Shown one piece after another: positions 26,035-36,168 of a DNA stretch of 64,000 bases. The stretch spans positions 62,001-126,000 of the forward strand of contig NZ_FNDD01000009.1 in NCBI RefSeq assembly GCF_900100015.1, written 5' to 3'. The notes beneath the pieces are model-generated. The model was not told the DNA's origin and ran no database searches. It saw nothing but the letters and a program-made list of their open reading frames with translations. A program made the translations under genes and the position numbers. The stretch comes from Vibrio xiamenensis (GTDB lineage: Bacteria > Pseudomonadota > Gammaproteobacteria > Enterobacterales > Vibrionaceae). Within the stretch, counting starts at the first letter, position 1. Each line of letters begins with the position of its first letter.

Positions 26035-26056
26035 CTGGCGGGCTACGGCTCGCCAG
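26035..26056 (+). other. stem-loop between proX and proW
   Basis: CTGGCG and CGCCAG bracket GGCTACGGCT. There is no T run, so it is more likely an mRNA-stabilising hairpin that keeps binding-protein message abundant than a terminator. Confidence 0.5.
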
Positions 26057-26070
26057 GTTAAGGCCAAATT

Positions 26071-26916
26071 GTGAACTTTATAACTGACTACAAACTCCCA
26101 CTGGGTCATTGGATGGAGCTGCTTGTGGATTGGCTAACGATCCACGCTGCTGTGCTGTTTGACACCATCTCAATCGTTCTAGAAACCGTGATTATGTCTC
26201 TGGTTGACGTCTTTAAATGGATGCCACCAGCGCTCCCTATCGCGATCACCGCTGCATTAGCATGGTATCTCCATCGCAAGGTGTCGCTGGTTGTATTTAT
26301 CGTGGCGGCTTTGTTACTCATTTTAAATCTGGGCTACTGGCAAGAAATGCTGGAAACCTTTGTATTAGTCTTTTCGGCAACCGTCATTTCGGTGATTGTT
26401 GGCGTGCCAATTGGCATTATGGCAGCCCACCGTCCGTGGTTGTACACCGTGTTAAGACCGATACTCGATTTAATGCAAACCGTGCCGACCTTCGTGTATC
26501 TGATCCCAACCTTAGTTCTATTTGGCTTAGGGATTGTCCCAGGGCTGATTTCGACGATTATTTTCTCAATTGCAGCGCCAATTCGCCTAACTTACCTCGG
26601 TGTCACCCGCGTACCTGAAGAGTTGGTTGAAGCGGGTAAAGCCTTTGGTGCAAGTCGTATGAAGCTGCTGTTTAAAGTCGAGCTTCCAGCCGCAATGCCA
26701 AGCATTATGGCCGGTATCACACAATGCATTATGTTGTCACTGTCGATGGTGGTGATCGCAGCCCTTGTGGGTGCCGACGGTCTCGGTAAACCTGTGGTTC
26801 GCGCACTGAACACAGTAAACATTTCTCAAGGTTTTGAAGCGGGTCTTGCGATTGTGTTGGTCGCTATCATTCTCGACCGCCTATGCAAAACCCCAAACCA
26901 AAGTAGCGAGGGTTAA
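26071..26916 (+). CDS. proW: choline/glycine betaine ABC transporter, permease
   Basis: A 281-residue inner-membrane permease with about six helices of the ProW type. The binding-protein-dependent transport signature is visible as VPEELVEAGKAFGASRMKLLFKVELPAAMPSIMAGI. Translation starts at GTG 26071 (NFITDYKLPLG), with AAGG upstream. The gene lies two bases before the ATPase gene, so the two are coupled. Confidence 0.94.
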   Translation: MNFITDYKLPLGHWMELLVDWLTIHAAVLFDTISIVLETVIMSLVDVFKWMPPALPIAITAALAWYLHRKVSLVVFIVAALLLILNLGYWQEMLETFVLVFSATVISVIVGVPIGIMAAHRPWLYTVLRPILDLMQTVPTFVYLIPTLVLFGLGIVPGLISTIIFSIAAPIRLTYLGVTRVPEELVEAGKAFGASRMKLLFKVELPAAMPSIMAGITQCIMLSLSMVVIAALVGADGLGKPVVRALNTVNISQGFEAGLAIVLVAIILDRLCKTPNQSSEG

Positions 26917-26918
26917 TC

Positions 26919-28106
26919 ATGAACGCCATTTCGATTAAAAACTTAGACGTTGTATTTGGTAACTCACCGAAAAAAGCACTCGCTCTGCTTGATCAAGGCT
27001 TAACACGCCAACAAATCATCGACCAAACCAGCCAAGTGGTTGGCGTTGATAACGTCAGCATGGAAATCCAAGAAGGCGAAATTTGCGTGTTGATGGGCCT
27101 ATCAGGCTCAGGCAAATCTAGCCTACTTCGCGCCGTGAATGGCTTGAACACGATTTCTCGCGGCGCACTGGAAATAAAAGATGGCGACCACAACGTTGAT
27201 CTCGCTAACTGTGATGAGAATACTCTGCGCTCGCTGCGCACCAATCGCGTCTCGATGGTGTTTCAAAAATTTGCGCTAATGCCTTGGTTAACCGTACTGG
27301 ATAACGTCGCTTTTGGTCTTGATATGCTCGGCATTGCTAAAGCTGAGCGCCGCGAACGCGCTCGTAAACAACTTGAAATGGTTGGCCTCGCGGAATGGGA
27401 AAGTAAATTCCCCCACGAGCTATCCGGCGGTATGCAGCAACGGGTCGGCCTTGCGCGCGCATTTGCCATGGATACCGACATTTTGCTGATGGACGAGCCG
27501 TTTTCTGCGCTCGACCCTTTGATTCGCGCTCAGCTACAAGACGAGCTGTTAGACTTGCAAGCCAAACTGAATAAAACCATTTTGTTTGTCAGCCACGATC
27601 TCGATGAAGCGCTCAAAATCGGCAATAACATTGCTATCATGGAGTCCGGAAAATTGATTCAGCATGGCAAACCAGAAGAGATTGTGCTGACGCCAAAAAC
27701 CGAATACGTCAAAGACTTCGTCGCCCATACTAATCCGCTGAATGTGCTAAAAGGCCGCTCTTTAATGCAGCCGATTCATCAACTCAAAGAGCAAGATGCG
27801 CGGTTATGTATCTGTGAAAATCACGACATTTGGGTTGCGCCATCAAGTGATAATCTTGAGGTGTTTAGCCAAGCACCCTTGGAGTTGGTGCACTGGAATA
27901 ACACCAACTTGGCGCTTGAAAACATCAACGCCAGCATGCTGATTGTCGCAAGCCCTGACATTGATATGCGCGAGGCAATTGAACTCAAGCATCGCTCAGA
28001 ACATCCGGTCTTACTGATGGAAAACAATCAGTTGGTCGGCGTACTGAACGACGGGGAATTCTATAACGCGCTGCTGGGAAATTATCAAACCCCAACCGCC
28101 GCATAA
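26919..28106 (+). CDS. proV: choline/glycine betaine ABC transporter, ATPase
   Basis: A 395-residue ProV-type ATPase. Walker A is GLSGSGKSS (about residue 64), Q-loop FQKFALMPW, signature [14 protein letters not shown], Walker B ILLMDEPFSALDP and switch FVSHDLDEA. The C-terminal 110 residues resemble the CBS-type regulatory part of osmosensing ATPases. Last gene of the operon, followed by a strong terminator. Confidence 0.95.
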   Translation: MNAISIKNLDVVFGNSPKKALALLDQGLTRQQIIDQTSQVVGVDNVSMEIQEGEICVLMGLSGSGKSSLLRAVNGLNTISRGALEIKDGDHNVDLANCDENTLRSLRTNRVSMVFQKFALMPWLTVLDNVAFGLDMLGIAKAERRERARKQLEMVGLAEWESKFPHELSGGMQQRVGLARAFAMDTDILLMDEPFSALDPLIRAQLQDELLDLQAKLNKTILFVSHDLDEALKIGNNIAIMESGKLIQHGKPEEIVLTPKTEYVKDFVAHTNPLNVLKGRSLMQPIHQLKEQDARLCICENHDIWVAPSSDNLEVFSQAPLELVHWNNTNLALENINASMLIVASPDIDMREAIELKHRSEHPVLLMENNQLVGVLNDGEFYNALLGNYQTPTAA

Positions 28107-28123
28107 ACCTCTCTTCAATTTTC

Positions 28124-28148
28124 AAAGCCAGCCTACGCTGGCTTTTTT
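28124..28148 (+). terminator. terminator of the bet/pro operon
   Basis: AAAGCCAGC and GCTGGCTTT form a perfect stem with a four-base loop, then a T run. Confidence 0.88.
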
Positions 28149-28347
28149 AGCGGCGTTGAAAATGTAATCTGCATCACGCAAATTTAATGCGATTCAATCT
28201 GTTACATGGCAGAGTTTCACAACTCGCGCACCTTCATCTCATACTTTAGTCAAACGTATACCCACTCGTGAGTCGAAGCTCGCACTCCCAGCTATAGTTA
28301 GCCTGTATAAGTTAACAAATAATTAACAACGGCTAGGAATTTCACCC

Positions 28348-29904
28348 ATGCAACCACCCCTTAAAGCGCAAGTGCCTAACCTACTGCTGTGGTGTCTGGC
28401 AACGCTTATCAGCGGCTATTTTTACGGTTTGGGCGCCGGAGCGATTGTCATCGTTACCGCGTTCATTGGTCTACTTATGACACGTGTCACCACAGGCTCA
28501 AAACCCACCATCGAGTCTGAACAAGACTCAGGACATAATGTGTTTAAATTAATTTCCCCGGGAATGAGTTTAAATGCCGTGAGCGCGGCAGAAGTGTCAT
28601 TTGCTATCGACCAGCTAAAATCTCAAGTCACAACTCAAGTGGGCTCGATTGAGCACATTACCGACACCTCCCAATCGATTACTCAAACATTAGAATCCAC
28701 CACCCAATCTGCCGAACATGCGCTGCAAGCTGCAAAGGAAATGCACACCTCCAGCTCGCAGGGCTTAGCTGAGTTGCAATCTGCGGTGACCGGGATGCAG
28801 GCCATCACGTCACAAACATCAGCATCGGTTGAGCAAATCAACACCCTCGATACTCAAGTCGATAAAATAAAAAGCGTCGCGCAGGTAATTGAAGACATTG
28901 CCTCACAAACCAACTTGCTGGCGCTCAATGCCGCCATTGAAGCCGCGCGCGCTGGCGAATCTGGGCGTGGCTTTGCGGTAGTCGCCGATGAAGTTCGCGG
29001 CCTTGCCGAGCGCACCTCAAAAAGTACCGATGAAGTGGCGAAAATCGTCCAACTGATATTTAGTGAAACTCGCGAAGTCACCCAAACCATTCAAAACCTA
29101 TCCAGCAAAGTGGAGCAAGGCTCGGCTCAAGTCGCCAGCGTTGGTGAGCGCCTTGAGCACATCGCGCAGCAAGCACAGAGTGTTGAACAGCAAGTCTCAA
29201 ACATCACCGCTGGGGTTGAAAATAACGAACACGGTTTGCGCCAAATCGCCAGCGCCATCGAAACGGTGCAGACTGAACTGGGTAACAGTGACGGAGAATT
29301 GTTCAGACTGCAGAAAGAAGCCGAGAGTTTGATGGAAATGGCCGAGCACGCCAACGCCGTATTAGTTGAACACGATCAAGACAGCGTCCATCGTCCGTTT
29401 TTTAGTCTAGCCAATGAGTTGGCGAATGCCATCGGTACGCAATTTGAGCAAGATATCGATAGTGGCAAAATCAGCGATTCCGCGCTTTTTAGTCGTCAAT
29501 ATCAAAAATCCGCTAACAGCCAACCACCGAAATACCACACTACCTTTGATCAATACTGCGATTCGGTATTGCCAGCACTTCAAGAACCGGTACTCAAGCA
29601 ACGCACCGAAATCGTTTATGCGATTGCGACCGACGATAAAGGCTATGTTCCAACGCATAATCAGCAATTTTGTCAACCGCTAACGGGTAACCCAGAAGTA
29701 GACATTATTGCCAACCGCACCAAACGCATTTTCTCTGACCGCGTTGGGCAGCGCTGCGGGCAGCATACCCAAACCATGTTGCTGCAAACCTACAAACGCG
29801 ACACTGGCGAAGTGATGCACGATATCTCAGTGCCGATTTACATTCACGGTAAGCATTGGGGCGGCTTAAGGATGGGGTATAAGCCGCCAAAACAAGCCAA
29901 TTGA
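28348..29904 (+). CDS. methyl-accepting chemotaxis protein with C-terminal sensor domain
   Basis: A 518-residue chemoreceptor with unusual order. A short N-terminal membrane hairpin (about residues 12-45) has no periplasmic sensor between its helices and no HAMP domain. The signalling coiled coil carries the conserved tip [33 protein letters not shown] (residues about 187-220). Residues about 345-515 form a globular C-terminal domain with [18 protein letters not shown] and HWGGLRMGY, which looks like a PAS/Cache-like cytoplasmic ligand domain. It therefore probably senses a cytoplasmic signal. It is a single gene. Confidence 0.88.
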   Translation: MQPPLKAQVPNLLLWCLATLISGYFYGLGAGAIVIVTAFIGLLMTRVTTGSKPTIESEQDSGHNVFKLISPGMSLNAVSAAEVSFAIDQLKSQVTTQVGSIEHITDTSQSITQTLESTTQSAEHALQAAKEMHTSSSQGLAELQSAVTGMQAITSQTSASVEQINTLDTQVDKIKSVAQVIEDIASQTNLLALNAAIEAARAGESGRGFAVVADEVRGLAERTSKSTDEVAKIVQLIFSETREVTQTIQNLSSKVEQGSAQVASVGERLEHIAQQAQSVEQQVSNITAGVENNEHGLRQIASAIETVQTELGNSDGELFRLQKEAESLMEMAEHANAVLVEHDQDSVHRPFFSLANELANAIGTQFEQDIDSGKISDSALFSRQYQKSANSQPPKYHTTFDQYCDSVLPALQEPVLKQRTEIVYAIATDDKGYVPTHNQQFCQPLTGNPEVDIIANRTKRIFSDRVGQRCGQHTQTMLLQTYKRDTGEVMHDISVPIYIHGKHWGGLRMGYKPPKQAN

Positions 29905-30597
29905 TGACGTATCTCCAGTTCATAGTTTGGTCAAATTCCACTATCCCAACTTAGATTGTATTGGGATAGTGGTGAGCGAGATATCACGGTGGAGATTTGG
30001 CTAGGCATAAGCGCCATTTTCAAAGTCGTTGACGTCAATAAATAGGCTATAAATGTATTCATACCCGTTTTTAAACGCCTCAAATACCTCCACAGTGGCG
30101 TTAGAGCATAAAATTACGCAATTAAACTCCTTATTTAACCGTAAGCATGAAAATACTAAATCCATATAAGAGATTGAATATTAGATAAATCATGAATAGA
30201 CAAAGATCGAACGTATCTGTTCTTGTTTTATTAATTGGCTCATATTGTTATTAACAAGGATTATATCGATAAAAATATGAAATGCTCTGGTAGACAGACT
30301 ATTTGGTCCTTTTATCAAACTCGCTATTTTCTAAACCCTGAAATGACAGAGAAATGTCAAAAACTAGTCAGCAAGGGTGATGAAAGACGTGAAAAACCGT
30401 GAAAGTAATTATTTTAAATGGAAAATAATTTTAAATAAAAATGCCATTTAATTGCCCAATGCATGGAATTTAGCTACTCATTCATCTGGGTGATTTATCA
30501 ATTTAATGAACAAGATGTAAAATAAATAAACTGTGTTAATTAAAACCAAATAATCGATAAACACCACGAACAAACCAATCCAACTGATGGAGTGAAA
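29905..30597. other. gap of about 690 bases
   Basis: Apart from a strong inverted repeat near its left end, this AT-rich stretch shows no gene. The right end carries the ribosome binding site of a short reading frame that overlaps the next gene. Confidence 0.5.
29938..29972. repeat. 12-base perfect inverted repeat
   Basis: CCACTATCCCAA and TTGGGATAGTGG, separated by 11 bases, 34 bases after the MCP stop. No T run follows on either side, so it is either a weak terminator or a protein site. Confidence 0.7.
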
Positions 30598-30747
30598 ATG
30601 CTTAAAGCCTGTTCAATTGAACTGGAAATTAAGTTCATTCTCATACTTTTAAGTGAAACCACAAGCTTATTTGCTATAAATCCGCTAAGCTTTACGATAA
30701 TTACTCAGTGCAACTTAGTGCTTATAAATGATGGACGACAATTTTAA
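30598..30747 (+). CDS. possible 49-residue leader peptide overlapping the cyclase start
   Basis: An ATG with a good ribosome binding site (GGAG six bases upstream) opens a 49-codon frame that ends 20 bases inside the diguanylate cyclase gene, in another frame. The peptide is hydrophobic around residues 12-36 and matches nothing I know. The cyclase ATG itself has no recognisable site, so translation of the cyclase could depend on ribosomes ending this frame. This rests on the site and overlap alone. Confidence 0.3.
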   Translation: MLKACSIELEIKFILILLSETTSLFAINPLSFTIITQCNLVLINDGRQF

Positions 30748-31744
30748 AATCGCAGCAGAGAACCTTAAAAAAGCGATTCCATTAATGTTGAAAAACCAAG
30801 TGCCAACCACGCCGGCGAACTACGCACTTTGGTATACCTATGTTGACCAAGCCATTCCCGAACTCAATCAAGAAATCGACCGCATCATTGCCGATTTTGG
30901 TCTCTGTCCTCCTGCGCAAAGCAAACTACTGTATCGGAATTATGTCGCCGATCGCGCAAACATGGATATCACCAATGTTCGTGAAAGCATTGAAGTGTTG
31001 GCTAACGAAATCTCCAGCACCATGTGTGACACCATCACCAACACCTCACAGTTCTCATCCATGATTGACCGCAGCTTATTGTCTTTGCAGCGCGTCGACA
31101 CCCCCAATGTTGCTATTGAAGATGTGATGAAAATTGTTCGCCAATTGGTAGATGAATCGAAAGATATTCGCTGTTCAACCCAACACCTAAATGATCAACT
31201 CACTATTGCCAGTCGCGAGATCATTCGTCTCAAAGAACAGCTCGCCGAAGTGCAAAAAGATGTTCTGTTTGACAGTTTGTCGAGCCTGTACAACCGTCGC
31301 TCTTTTGATGAAGATTTGAAAACCTTGTGCTCGGCGAAACAGCCGTTATCTTTGATTCTGCTCGATATCGATCATTTCAAAACTTACAACGATGAATATG
31401 GACATCTGTTTGGTGACACCATTATCAAAGGCATTGCCAAACGTCTGCATATGAGTTGTCGTGAAGGCATTACCGCCTATCGTTTCGGCGGCGAAGAGTT
31501 CGTGTTTATCGTGCCCAACAAGAGCCTGCGCATTGCCCGTCAATTTGCCGAAACCACACGACGCAATATTGAAAAAATGTGCATTAAAGATAAGCGCACC
31601 GACACTTCCGTTGGTAATATCACCGCCTCATTTGGCGTTGCTGAGTGGCAAGACGAAGAAACACCAGAATCTTTGATCAATCGCGCCGACCGCCTTTTGT
31701 ATGAAGCTAAGCAGCTTGGCCGTAACCGAGTCATGCCGCTGTAG
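30728..31744 (+). CDS. diguanylate cyclase with GGEEF motif
   Basis: A 338-residue soluble c-di-GMP synthase. Residues 1-about 170 are helical with no membrane segment, beginning FKIAAENLKKAIPLMLK; a coiled coil (residues about 155-178) leads to the GGDEF domain. The active-site motif is GGEEF at residues 254-258, and LILLDIDHFKTYND binds metal and nucleotide. The inhibitory RxxD site is degenerate: Arg245 is kept but Ile248 replaces Asp. It should be active without normal product feedback. No ribosome binding site is seen before the ATG. Confidence 0.92.
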   Translation: MMDDNFKIAAENLKKAIPLMLKNQVPTTPANYALWYTYVDQAIPELNQEIDRIIADFGLCPPAQSKLLYRNYVADRANMDITNVRESIEVLANEISSTMCDTITNTSQFSSMIDRSLLSLQRVDTPNVAIEDVMKIVRQLVDESKDIRCSTQHLNDQLTIASREIIRLKEQLAEVQKDVLFDSLSSLYNRRSFDEDLKTLCSAKQPLSLILLDIDHFKTYNDEYGHLFGDTIIKGIAKRLHMSCREGITAYRFGGEEFVFIVPNKSLRIARQFAETTRRNIEKMCIKDKRTDTSVGNITASFGVAEWQDEETPESLINRADRLLYEAKQLGRNRVMPL

Positions 31745-31772
31745 CGTCGTTATCGGCTTAAATAACCAAACT

Positions 31773-31814
31773 AAAAAACCAAGGCGCCTATTAATGAGGC
31801 GCCTTGGTTTTTAT
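31773..31814. terminator. bidirectional terminator after the cyclase
   Basis: A long stem, AAAAACCAAGGCGCCT with AGGCGCCTTGGTTTTT, serves the convergent cyclase and DHH genes. Confidence 0.88.
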
Positions 31815-31832
31815 CGAATCAATACAATGTGA

Positions 31833-32765
31833 TTAACCCGCTTCGGTTATCGCCGCAATCAACTGTTTCTGTACTTTTGCGGCCTCTTCCACGGCAATTT
31901 GGCAAGTCCCGGCGGCTTTGTGTCCGCCGCCGCCAAAACGCAGCATCAACTCACCAATGTTGGTTCGCGCGCTGCGATCGAAAATCGATTTTCCCGTCGC
32001 GAACACAATGTTTTGGCGTTGAAAACCCCACATTTTGTGAATCGAAATATTGCACTGAGGAAACAGCGCATAAATCATAAATCGGTTACCTGCGTAGATG
32101 GTCTCTTCAGAAGTTAAATCAAGGAGCACCAGATTTCGATACACAGTGGAACATCTCAGGATTTGCTGTTTAAACTGGTTTTCATGCTCACGGTACAGCT
32201 CGATACGCTCTTGTACATCAGGATGAGCAAGAATGTCTTCAATGGTGTGGTTTTTACAATAATCGATGAGATCCATCATCAATTGATAGTTGGAAATGCG
32301 AAATTGACGAAAACGCCCAAGCCCGGTGCGCGCATCCATTAAAAAATTCAGTAAATTCCAGCCGGTTGAGTCTAAAATTTCATCTCGGCTGAACTGCGCA
32401 GAGTCGCCCTTATCCACAGCCGCCATCATCTCAACCCATTGGTCGGGAAACGTGTCTAGGCCGCCATAATACTCCCAAACCACCCGCGCCGCTGAAGGAG
32501 CATTTGGATCAATCACATGGTTATCGAGTTCGGAATCGTTGCGCAGCGTTTCGGAGAGATGGTGGTCAAACACCATAAAGGCGTTAGGAACATACGGCAG
32601 ATTCGTGACAATGTCATTTGCCGTGATCTCGACTTTGCCATCTTGCATGTCTTTCGGGTGCACAAACGTAATGTCATCAATCAAATCAAGCTGCTTTAGC
32701 AAAACAGCACACACCAAACCATCAAAGTCACTGCGGGTCACCAAACGGTGTTTATTATTTTTCAT
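31833..32765 (-). CDS. DHH-family phosphoesterase
   Basis: A 310-residue cytoplasmic phosphoesterase of the DHH/DHHA1 group. Metal-binding motifs include RSDFDGLVCAVLL, the VFDHHLSE motif (DHH) and AAVDKGDS; the DHHA1 substrate motif is GGGGHKAAG near the C-terminus. Relatives degrade short RNAs, cyclic dinucleotides or polyphosphate, so the exact substrate is open. Start 32765 (MKNNKHRLVTRSDFDG) has AGGA upstream; the longer frame begins on TTG. Its neighbour makes c-di-GMP, but the two genes have separate terminators. Confidence 0.85.
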   Translation of the reverse strand: MKNNKHRLVTRSDFDGLVCAVLLKQLDLIDDITFVHPKDMQDGKVEITANDIVTNLPYVPNAFMVFDHHLSETLRNDSELDNHVIDPNAPSAARVVWEYYGGLDTFPDQWVEMMAAVDKGDSAQFSRDEILDSTGWNLLNFLMDARTGLGRFRQFRISNYQLMMDLIDYCKNHTIEDILAHPDVQERIELYREHENQFKQQILRCSTVYRNLVLLDLTSEETIYAGNRFMIYALFPQCNISIHKMWGFQRQNIVFATGKSIFDRSARTNIGELMLRFGGGGHKAAGTCQIAVEEAAKVQKQLIAAITEAG

Positions 32766-32967
32766 GGGCAAATCCTATGTTTGACGGGCACATCTCGGCT
32801 TGCAATTGAATATCGACGCCTTGCTATACAACCAAAGCACCATTTTGGAAGCCGCATCTGACTTAATTTTAGACAGCCGAAGCCTTTTAACAAACATAAG
32901 ACAATCTGTTTGCACCACTCTCCTATAATATCCTTACTACGCATTGAGTTAAGTCGGAGAATCAAAC

Positions 32968-33243
32968 ATGAACAAAGCAATTCTGCTTGCCACTCTCGCA
33001 TCAGGTTTGTTGTTAGCGGGCTGTTCAAACCAGCCAGACGAATATGACGTAGATGGATGGTCCAGCGTCGCCAACCCAGCCTCTTTATATTGTGTTCAAA
33101 AAGGCGCCAAATTAGAGACCATCACAGAAAATAACTCTCGCGTGACCTACTGCGTATTTTCAGACGACGACAAAGTCGAACAATGGCAATACTATCGTGA
33201 CCATCATAAAGACGATGAGAAAACCCCAGCTGCGAAAAGCTAA
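32968..33243 (+). CDS. small DUF333 lipoprotein
   Basis: A 91-residue lipoprotein: signal peptide with lipobox LLAGC (Cys at residue 19), followed by a DUF333 domain with NPASLYCVQKGAKLE and YCVFSDDDKVEQWQYYRDH. YoaF and similar proteins share this domain; its role is unknown. GGAGAA precedes the ATG. The C-terminus is short and charged. Confidence 0.87.
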   Translation: MNKAILLATLASGLLLAGCSNQPDEYDVDGWSSVANPASLYCVQKGAKLETITENNSRVTYCVFSDDDKVEQWQYYRDHHKDDEKTPAAKS

Positions 33244-33331
33244 ATCACGCAGTTAATGTTTTATTCAGCAAGTCACCACTCTTTCGTTGCCACGTCGCTT
33301 CGTGCCCCTCGATAGTTAAACGAGCCAAACA

Positions 33332-33366
33332 GTTAAAGAAGCCCAACGCTTCTTTAACTTTTTTTA
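33332..33366 (+). terminator. terminator in the gap after the DUF333 gene
   Basis: GTTAAAGAAGC and GCTTCTTTAAC form a perfect stem with a five-base loop, followed by a run of T. It lies about 90 bases past the stop; the rest of the 340-base gap shows no gene. Confidence 0.8.
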
Positions 33367-33582
33367 TCAAAACATCACCATTTTCACTAAGCTGTTCACA
33401 CCACCACGCTTGTCGCAAGTTGCAAAAATTCAAATTTACTTTTAAATGAACAATGTTTTATTCCTGACATTCCTCTGACATTTATTACCCAAGCAGGCAT
33501 AAAATGCGAGGGTTATCACACAAAGTAAGAAAAAGACGACAAAGAACGTCTGCTCAACATTGCCAACATTGAGGCTAATCAC

Positions 33583-34275
33583 ATGAAATCGAACAGTCAT
33601 ACCGTGTCAGAGGTAAAGACTGACGCAGTGCAACAACACCGCGCCGCTACTGATATCTCTGCCGAGAACAAAAAAACCATTTATAAACATATTCTTAATG
33701 CTCTCATTATTGTTGCTATCGGCATTTTAGTGAACTTAAGTATTCGTATCGATTACTCGATCTTCAAAGAGGGTATTGGCGAAGCATCGCTAACGGAAAC
33801 ACTGCAGTTGGTTATGCTGGCAGGTACCGCTCTGTGCTTCTTCAATTTGAGTCGCCGCCGCCCAGACGTAAAACATGCGGCAAACCTCATCTGCGGATTT
33901 TTCACGGTATTGATCATCCGTGAAATGGACGCTTGGTTTGACTTAATCTCTCACGGCTCATGGGTTTATCCTGCCCTACTCGTAACATTTATCGCCTGTT
34001 TCAACGCCTATAAAGGTGGTAAACACACGATTAATGAGATGGCACAGATTCTAAAAACTCGTCACATGAACATGTTGGTCGGTGGCGTAATGTTGCTATT
34101 GGTGTTCTCACGCCTTTACGGCATGGGTTCATTCTGGGAAAGCGTGATGGGTCACAACTACATTCGTGATGTAAAAAACATCTCCGAAGAGACCATGGAA
34201 CTGCTTTGTTACTGCTTGATCGCGCTAGGCGCAGCCAAAACGCGCTTTGAAATGATCAGTAAACACCATGATTGA
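33583..34275 (+). CDS. five-helix membrane protein of unknown function
   Basis: A 230-residue protein not recognised. After a soluble N-terminal 38 residues come about five membrane segments (near ILNALIIVAIGILVNL, LTETLQLVMLAGTALCFF, LICGFFTVLIIREMDAWF, WVYPALLVTFIACFNAY and MLVGGVMLLLVFSRLYGMG) and a last one near ELLCYCLIALGA. Conserved-looking charged residues occur inside the membrane (REMDAWFD, EETMELL), which suggests a catalytic or transport role. GAGG lies upstream. Its 3' neighbour is the convergent taurine cluster, with a terminator between. Confidence 0.7.
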   Translation: MKSNSHTVSEVKTDAVQQHRAATDISAENKKTIYKHILNALIIVAIGILVNLSIRIDYSIFKEGIGEASLTETLQLVMLAGTALCFFNLSRRRPDVKHAANLICGFFTVLIIREMDAWFDLISHGSWVYPALLVTFIACFNAYKGGKHTINEMAQILKTRHMNMLVGGVMLLLVFSRLYGMGSFWESVMGHNYIRDVKNISEETMELLCYCLIALGAAKTRFEMISKHHD

Positions 34276-34286
34276 GTGCTAATCGA

Positions 34287-34317
34287 ATAAAAAAGCTGGC
34301 TTTTAGCCAGCTTTTTT
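34287..34317. terminator. bidirectional terminator before the tau cluster
   Basis: AAAAAAGCTGGC and GCCAGCTTTTTT form a stem with a short loop; T runs on both strands serve the convergent genes. Confidence 0.88.
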
Positions 34318-34343
34318 GTGCCCATTATCTTGTTTTTTAACAC

Positions 34344-35294
34344 TTAATAGCCTTTCCACGGCACCAACCATTTCTCTAGATAACGCATAAATAGATCAAA
34401 CGTGTAGGCAATCACGCCAATAATAATGATGCCTGCGATCACGACATCGGTCACCAAAAACTCCGCAGCATTGAGCACCATATATCCGATCCCTGCTTGA
34501 GCCGCAACCATTTCGCTGGCCACCAGCGTCGTCCAGCCAAAACCAATCCCGATTCGAAGACCGGTAAGGATTTCTGGCATAGCGCTTTTTATGATCACGT
34601 GATACAGCACTTGCAGTTTGCTCGCCCCCATTGAGTAGGCAGCCTGTATCTGTTCGCTGCGCGCCGATGTCACTCCCGCACGAGCACTAAGAGCAATGGG
34701 GGCAAACATCGCCAGATAAATCAAAGTCACTTTACTGGTTTCGTCGATACCAAGCCAAATGATCACCAGCGGCAAATACGCCAATGGTGGCAAAGGGCGA
34801 TAAAACTCAATCAATGGGTCGAAAATACCGCGCATCCAAACATTGGTTCCGACCAAAATACCGATCGGCACTGCGGTGATCACCGCCAAAATAAACGCGC
34901 CAAATACGCGGCTTAAGCTGGCGATAAGGTGATCCCCCAGCGATACACCCGCAAAACCATCCACCCACAGTTCAACGAATTTGTGGACAACCGCAAGCGG
35001 CGATGGCAAAAATAGCGGTGCCACCCAACCCGCTTCAGTCACCAAGGTCCATAGCGCAATAAAAAACAGCGTCGAAACCACGGCTATCCAACGTGAATTA
35101 CCCTGTCCCGGTTCACCGTAATAATTCGGCGGGGTATTGATGTGATTGAGGATTCGGCGCCATACGCGTTTACCGGGCGGGTCAACGTGCTGGCTTGGCG
35201 GTTCTTGGTACGATTTACTGGCTTTGAGGGTCACTTCCGAAATCGGCGTGTCTTGCTCCCGCTCATCTAGCGAAGATTTGGCTTTCACACTCAT
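34344..35294 (-). CDS. tauC: taurine ABC transporter permease TauC
   Basis: A 316-residue ABC permease of the TauC/SsuC type with six membrane helices after a hydrophilic N-terminal extension of about 70 residues. The coupling signature is [37 protein letters not shown], and [20 protein letters not shown] is typical of TauC. Its start overlaps the tauB stop by four bases. Third gene of the tauABC transcript. Confidence 0.93.
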   Translation of the reverse strand: MSVKAKSSLDEREQDTPISEVTLKASKSYQEPPSQHVDPPGKRVWRRILNHINTPPNYYGEPGQGNSRWIAVVSTLFFIALWTLVTEAGWVAPLFLPSPLAVVHKFVELWVDGFAGVSLGDHLIASLSRVFGAFILAVITAVPIGILVGTNVWMRGIFDPLIEFYRPLPPLAYLPLVIIWLGIDETSKVTLIYLAMFAPIALSARAGVTSARSEQIQAAYSMGASKLQVLYHVIIKSAMPEILTGLRIGIGFGWTTLVASEMVAAQAGIGYMVLNAAEFLVTDVVIAGIIIIGVIAYTFDLFMRYLEKWLVPWKGY

Positions 35295-36148
35295 GCGACC
35301 ACCTCTTCCACTTCATCTTGATGAATGATCGACAGAATTTTCTCGCGCATGGCAATGAAATCTGGCTCGGACTTCACCTCACGCGCATCTCGGCACTGCA
35401 GGAATCGGCGGTTGAAATCGAGGTTGAAGCTATGAGTAATGCGCCCCGGACGCGGCGACATGACAATTAACCGCGAGGCCATAAACAGTGCTTCTTCAAC
35501 ACTATGAGTGATGAAAAACATCATCTTATTGGTGGCACGCCAAGCATCCAAAAGCAGCTCTTGTAGCGTTTCTCGCGTTAACGCATCCAAAGCGCCTAGC
35601 GGCTCATCCAACAACAAAATACTCGGATCGTTGGTCAGCGCGCGGGCGATGCCCACTCGCTGCTGCATGCCACCGGAAAGCTGGTACACCTTGTGTTGAT
35701 GAAACTCTTCAAGCCCGACCAATTTAAGATATTTGGCCGCACGTTCGATTCGTTCGGCTTTTTTTATCCCCTGCAGCTTGAGCCCAAACGCTGTGTTATC
35801 AATCACGTTTAGCCAAGGAAACAGTGCGTTTTTTTGAAAGACCACGCCGCGTTCGGCTCCTGGCCCCATGATTTGGTCACCAATGTCGCGCCCCATGACC
35901 ACACGAGGCATGCCTTCAACACCGGGTTTGCCGAGCGTTAGGTAGCCGGAAGTGGGCTGGATAAATCCAGCCATCAAGTTAAGTAAAGTGGTTTTGCCAC
36001 AACCGGAAGCGCCAAGCGCTACCACTAATTCGCCTTGTTGAATTTCTAAGTTTACTCCCGACAGAGCCGTGACTGGAGCACCGCCCTGCCGACCCGGATA
36101 GACGACTGAAACATCATGGATGTTGAGAACTTTTTGTTGAGACATCAT
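35291..36148 (-). CDS. tauB: taurine ABC transporter ATPase TauB
   Basis: A 285-residue ABC ATPase. Walker [11 protein letters not shown]-loop FQKNALFPW, signature [14 protein letters not shown], Walker [14 protein letters not shown] and H-loop [10 protein letters not shown] are all present. GAGGG lies before ATG 36148; an ATG one codon later is possible. Overlaps tauC and follows tauA by 20 bases. Confidence 0.94.
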   Translation of the reverse strand: MMSQQKVLNIHDVSVVYPGRQGGAPVTALSGVNLEIQQGELVVALGASGCGKTTLLNLMAGFIQPTSGYLTLGKPGVEGMPRVVMGRDIGDQIMGPGAERGVVFQKNALFPWLNVIDNTAFGLKLQGIKKAERIERAAKYLKLVGLEEFHQHKVYQLSGGMQQRVGIARALTNDPSILLLDEPLGALDALTRETLQELLLDAWRATNKMMFFITHSVEEALFMASRLIVMSPRPGRITHSFNLDFNRRFLQCRDAREVKSEPDFIAMREKILSIIHQDEVEEVVA

Positions 36149-36168
36149 CAATCCCTCATCGTGGTTGA

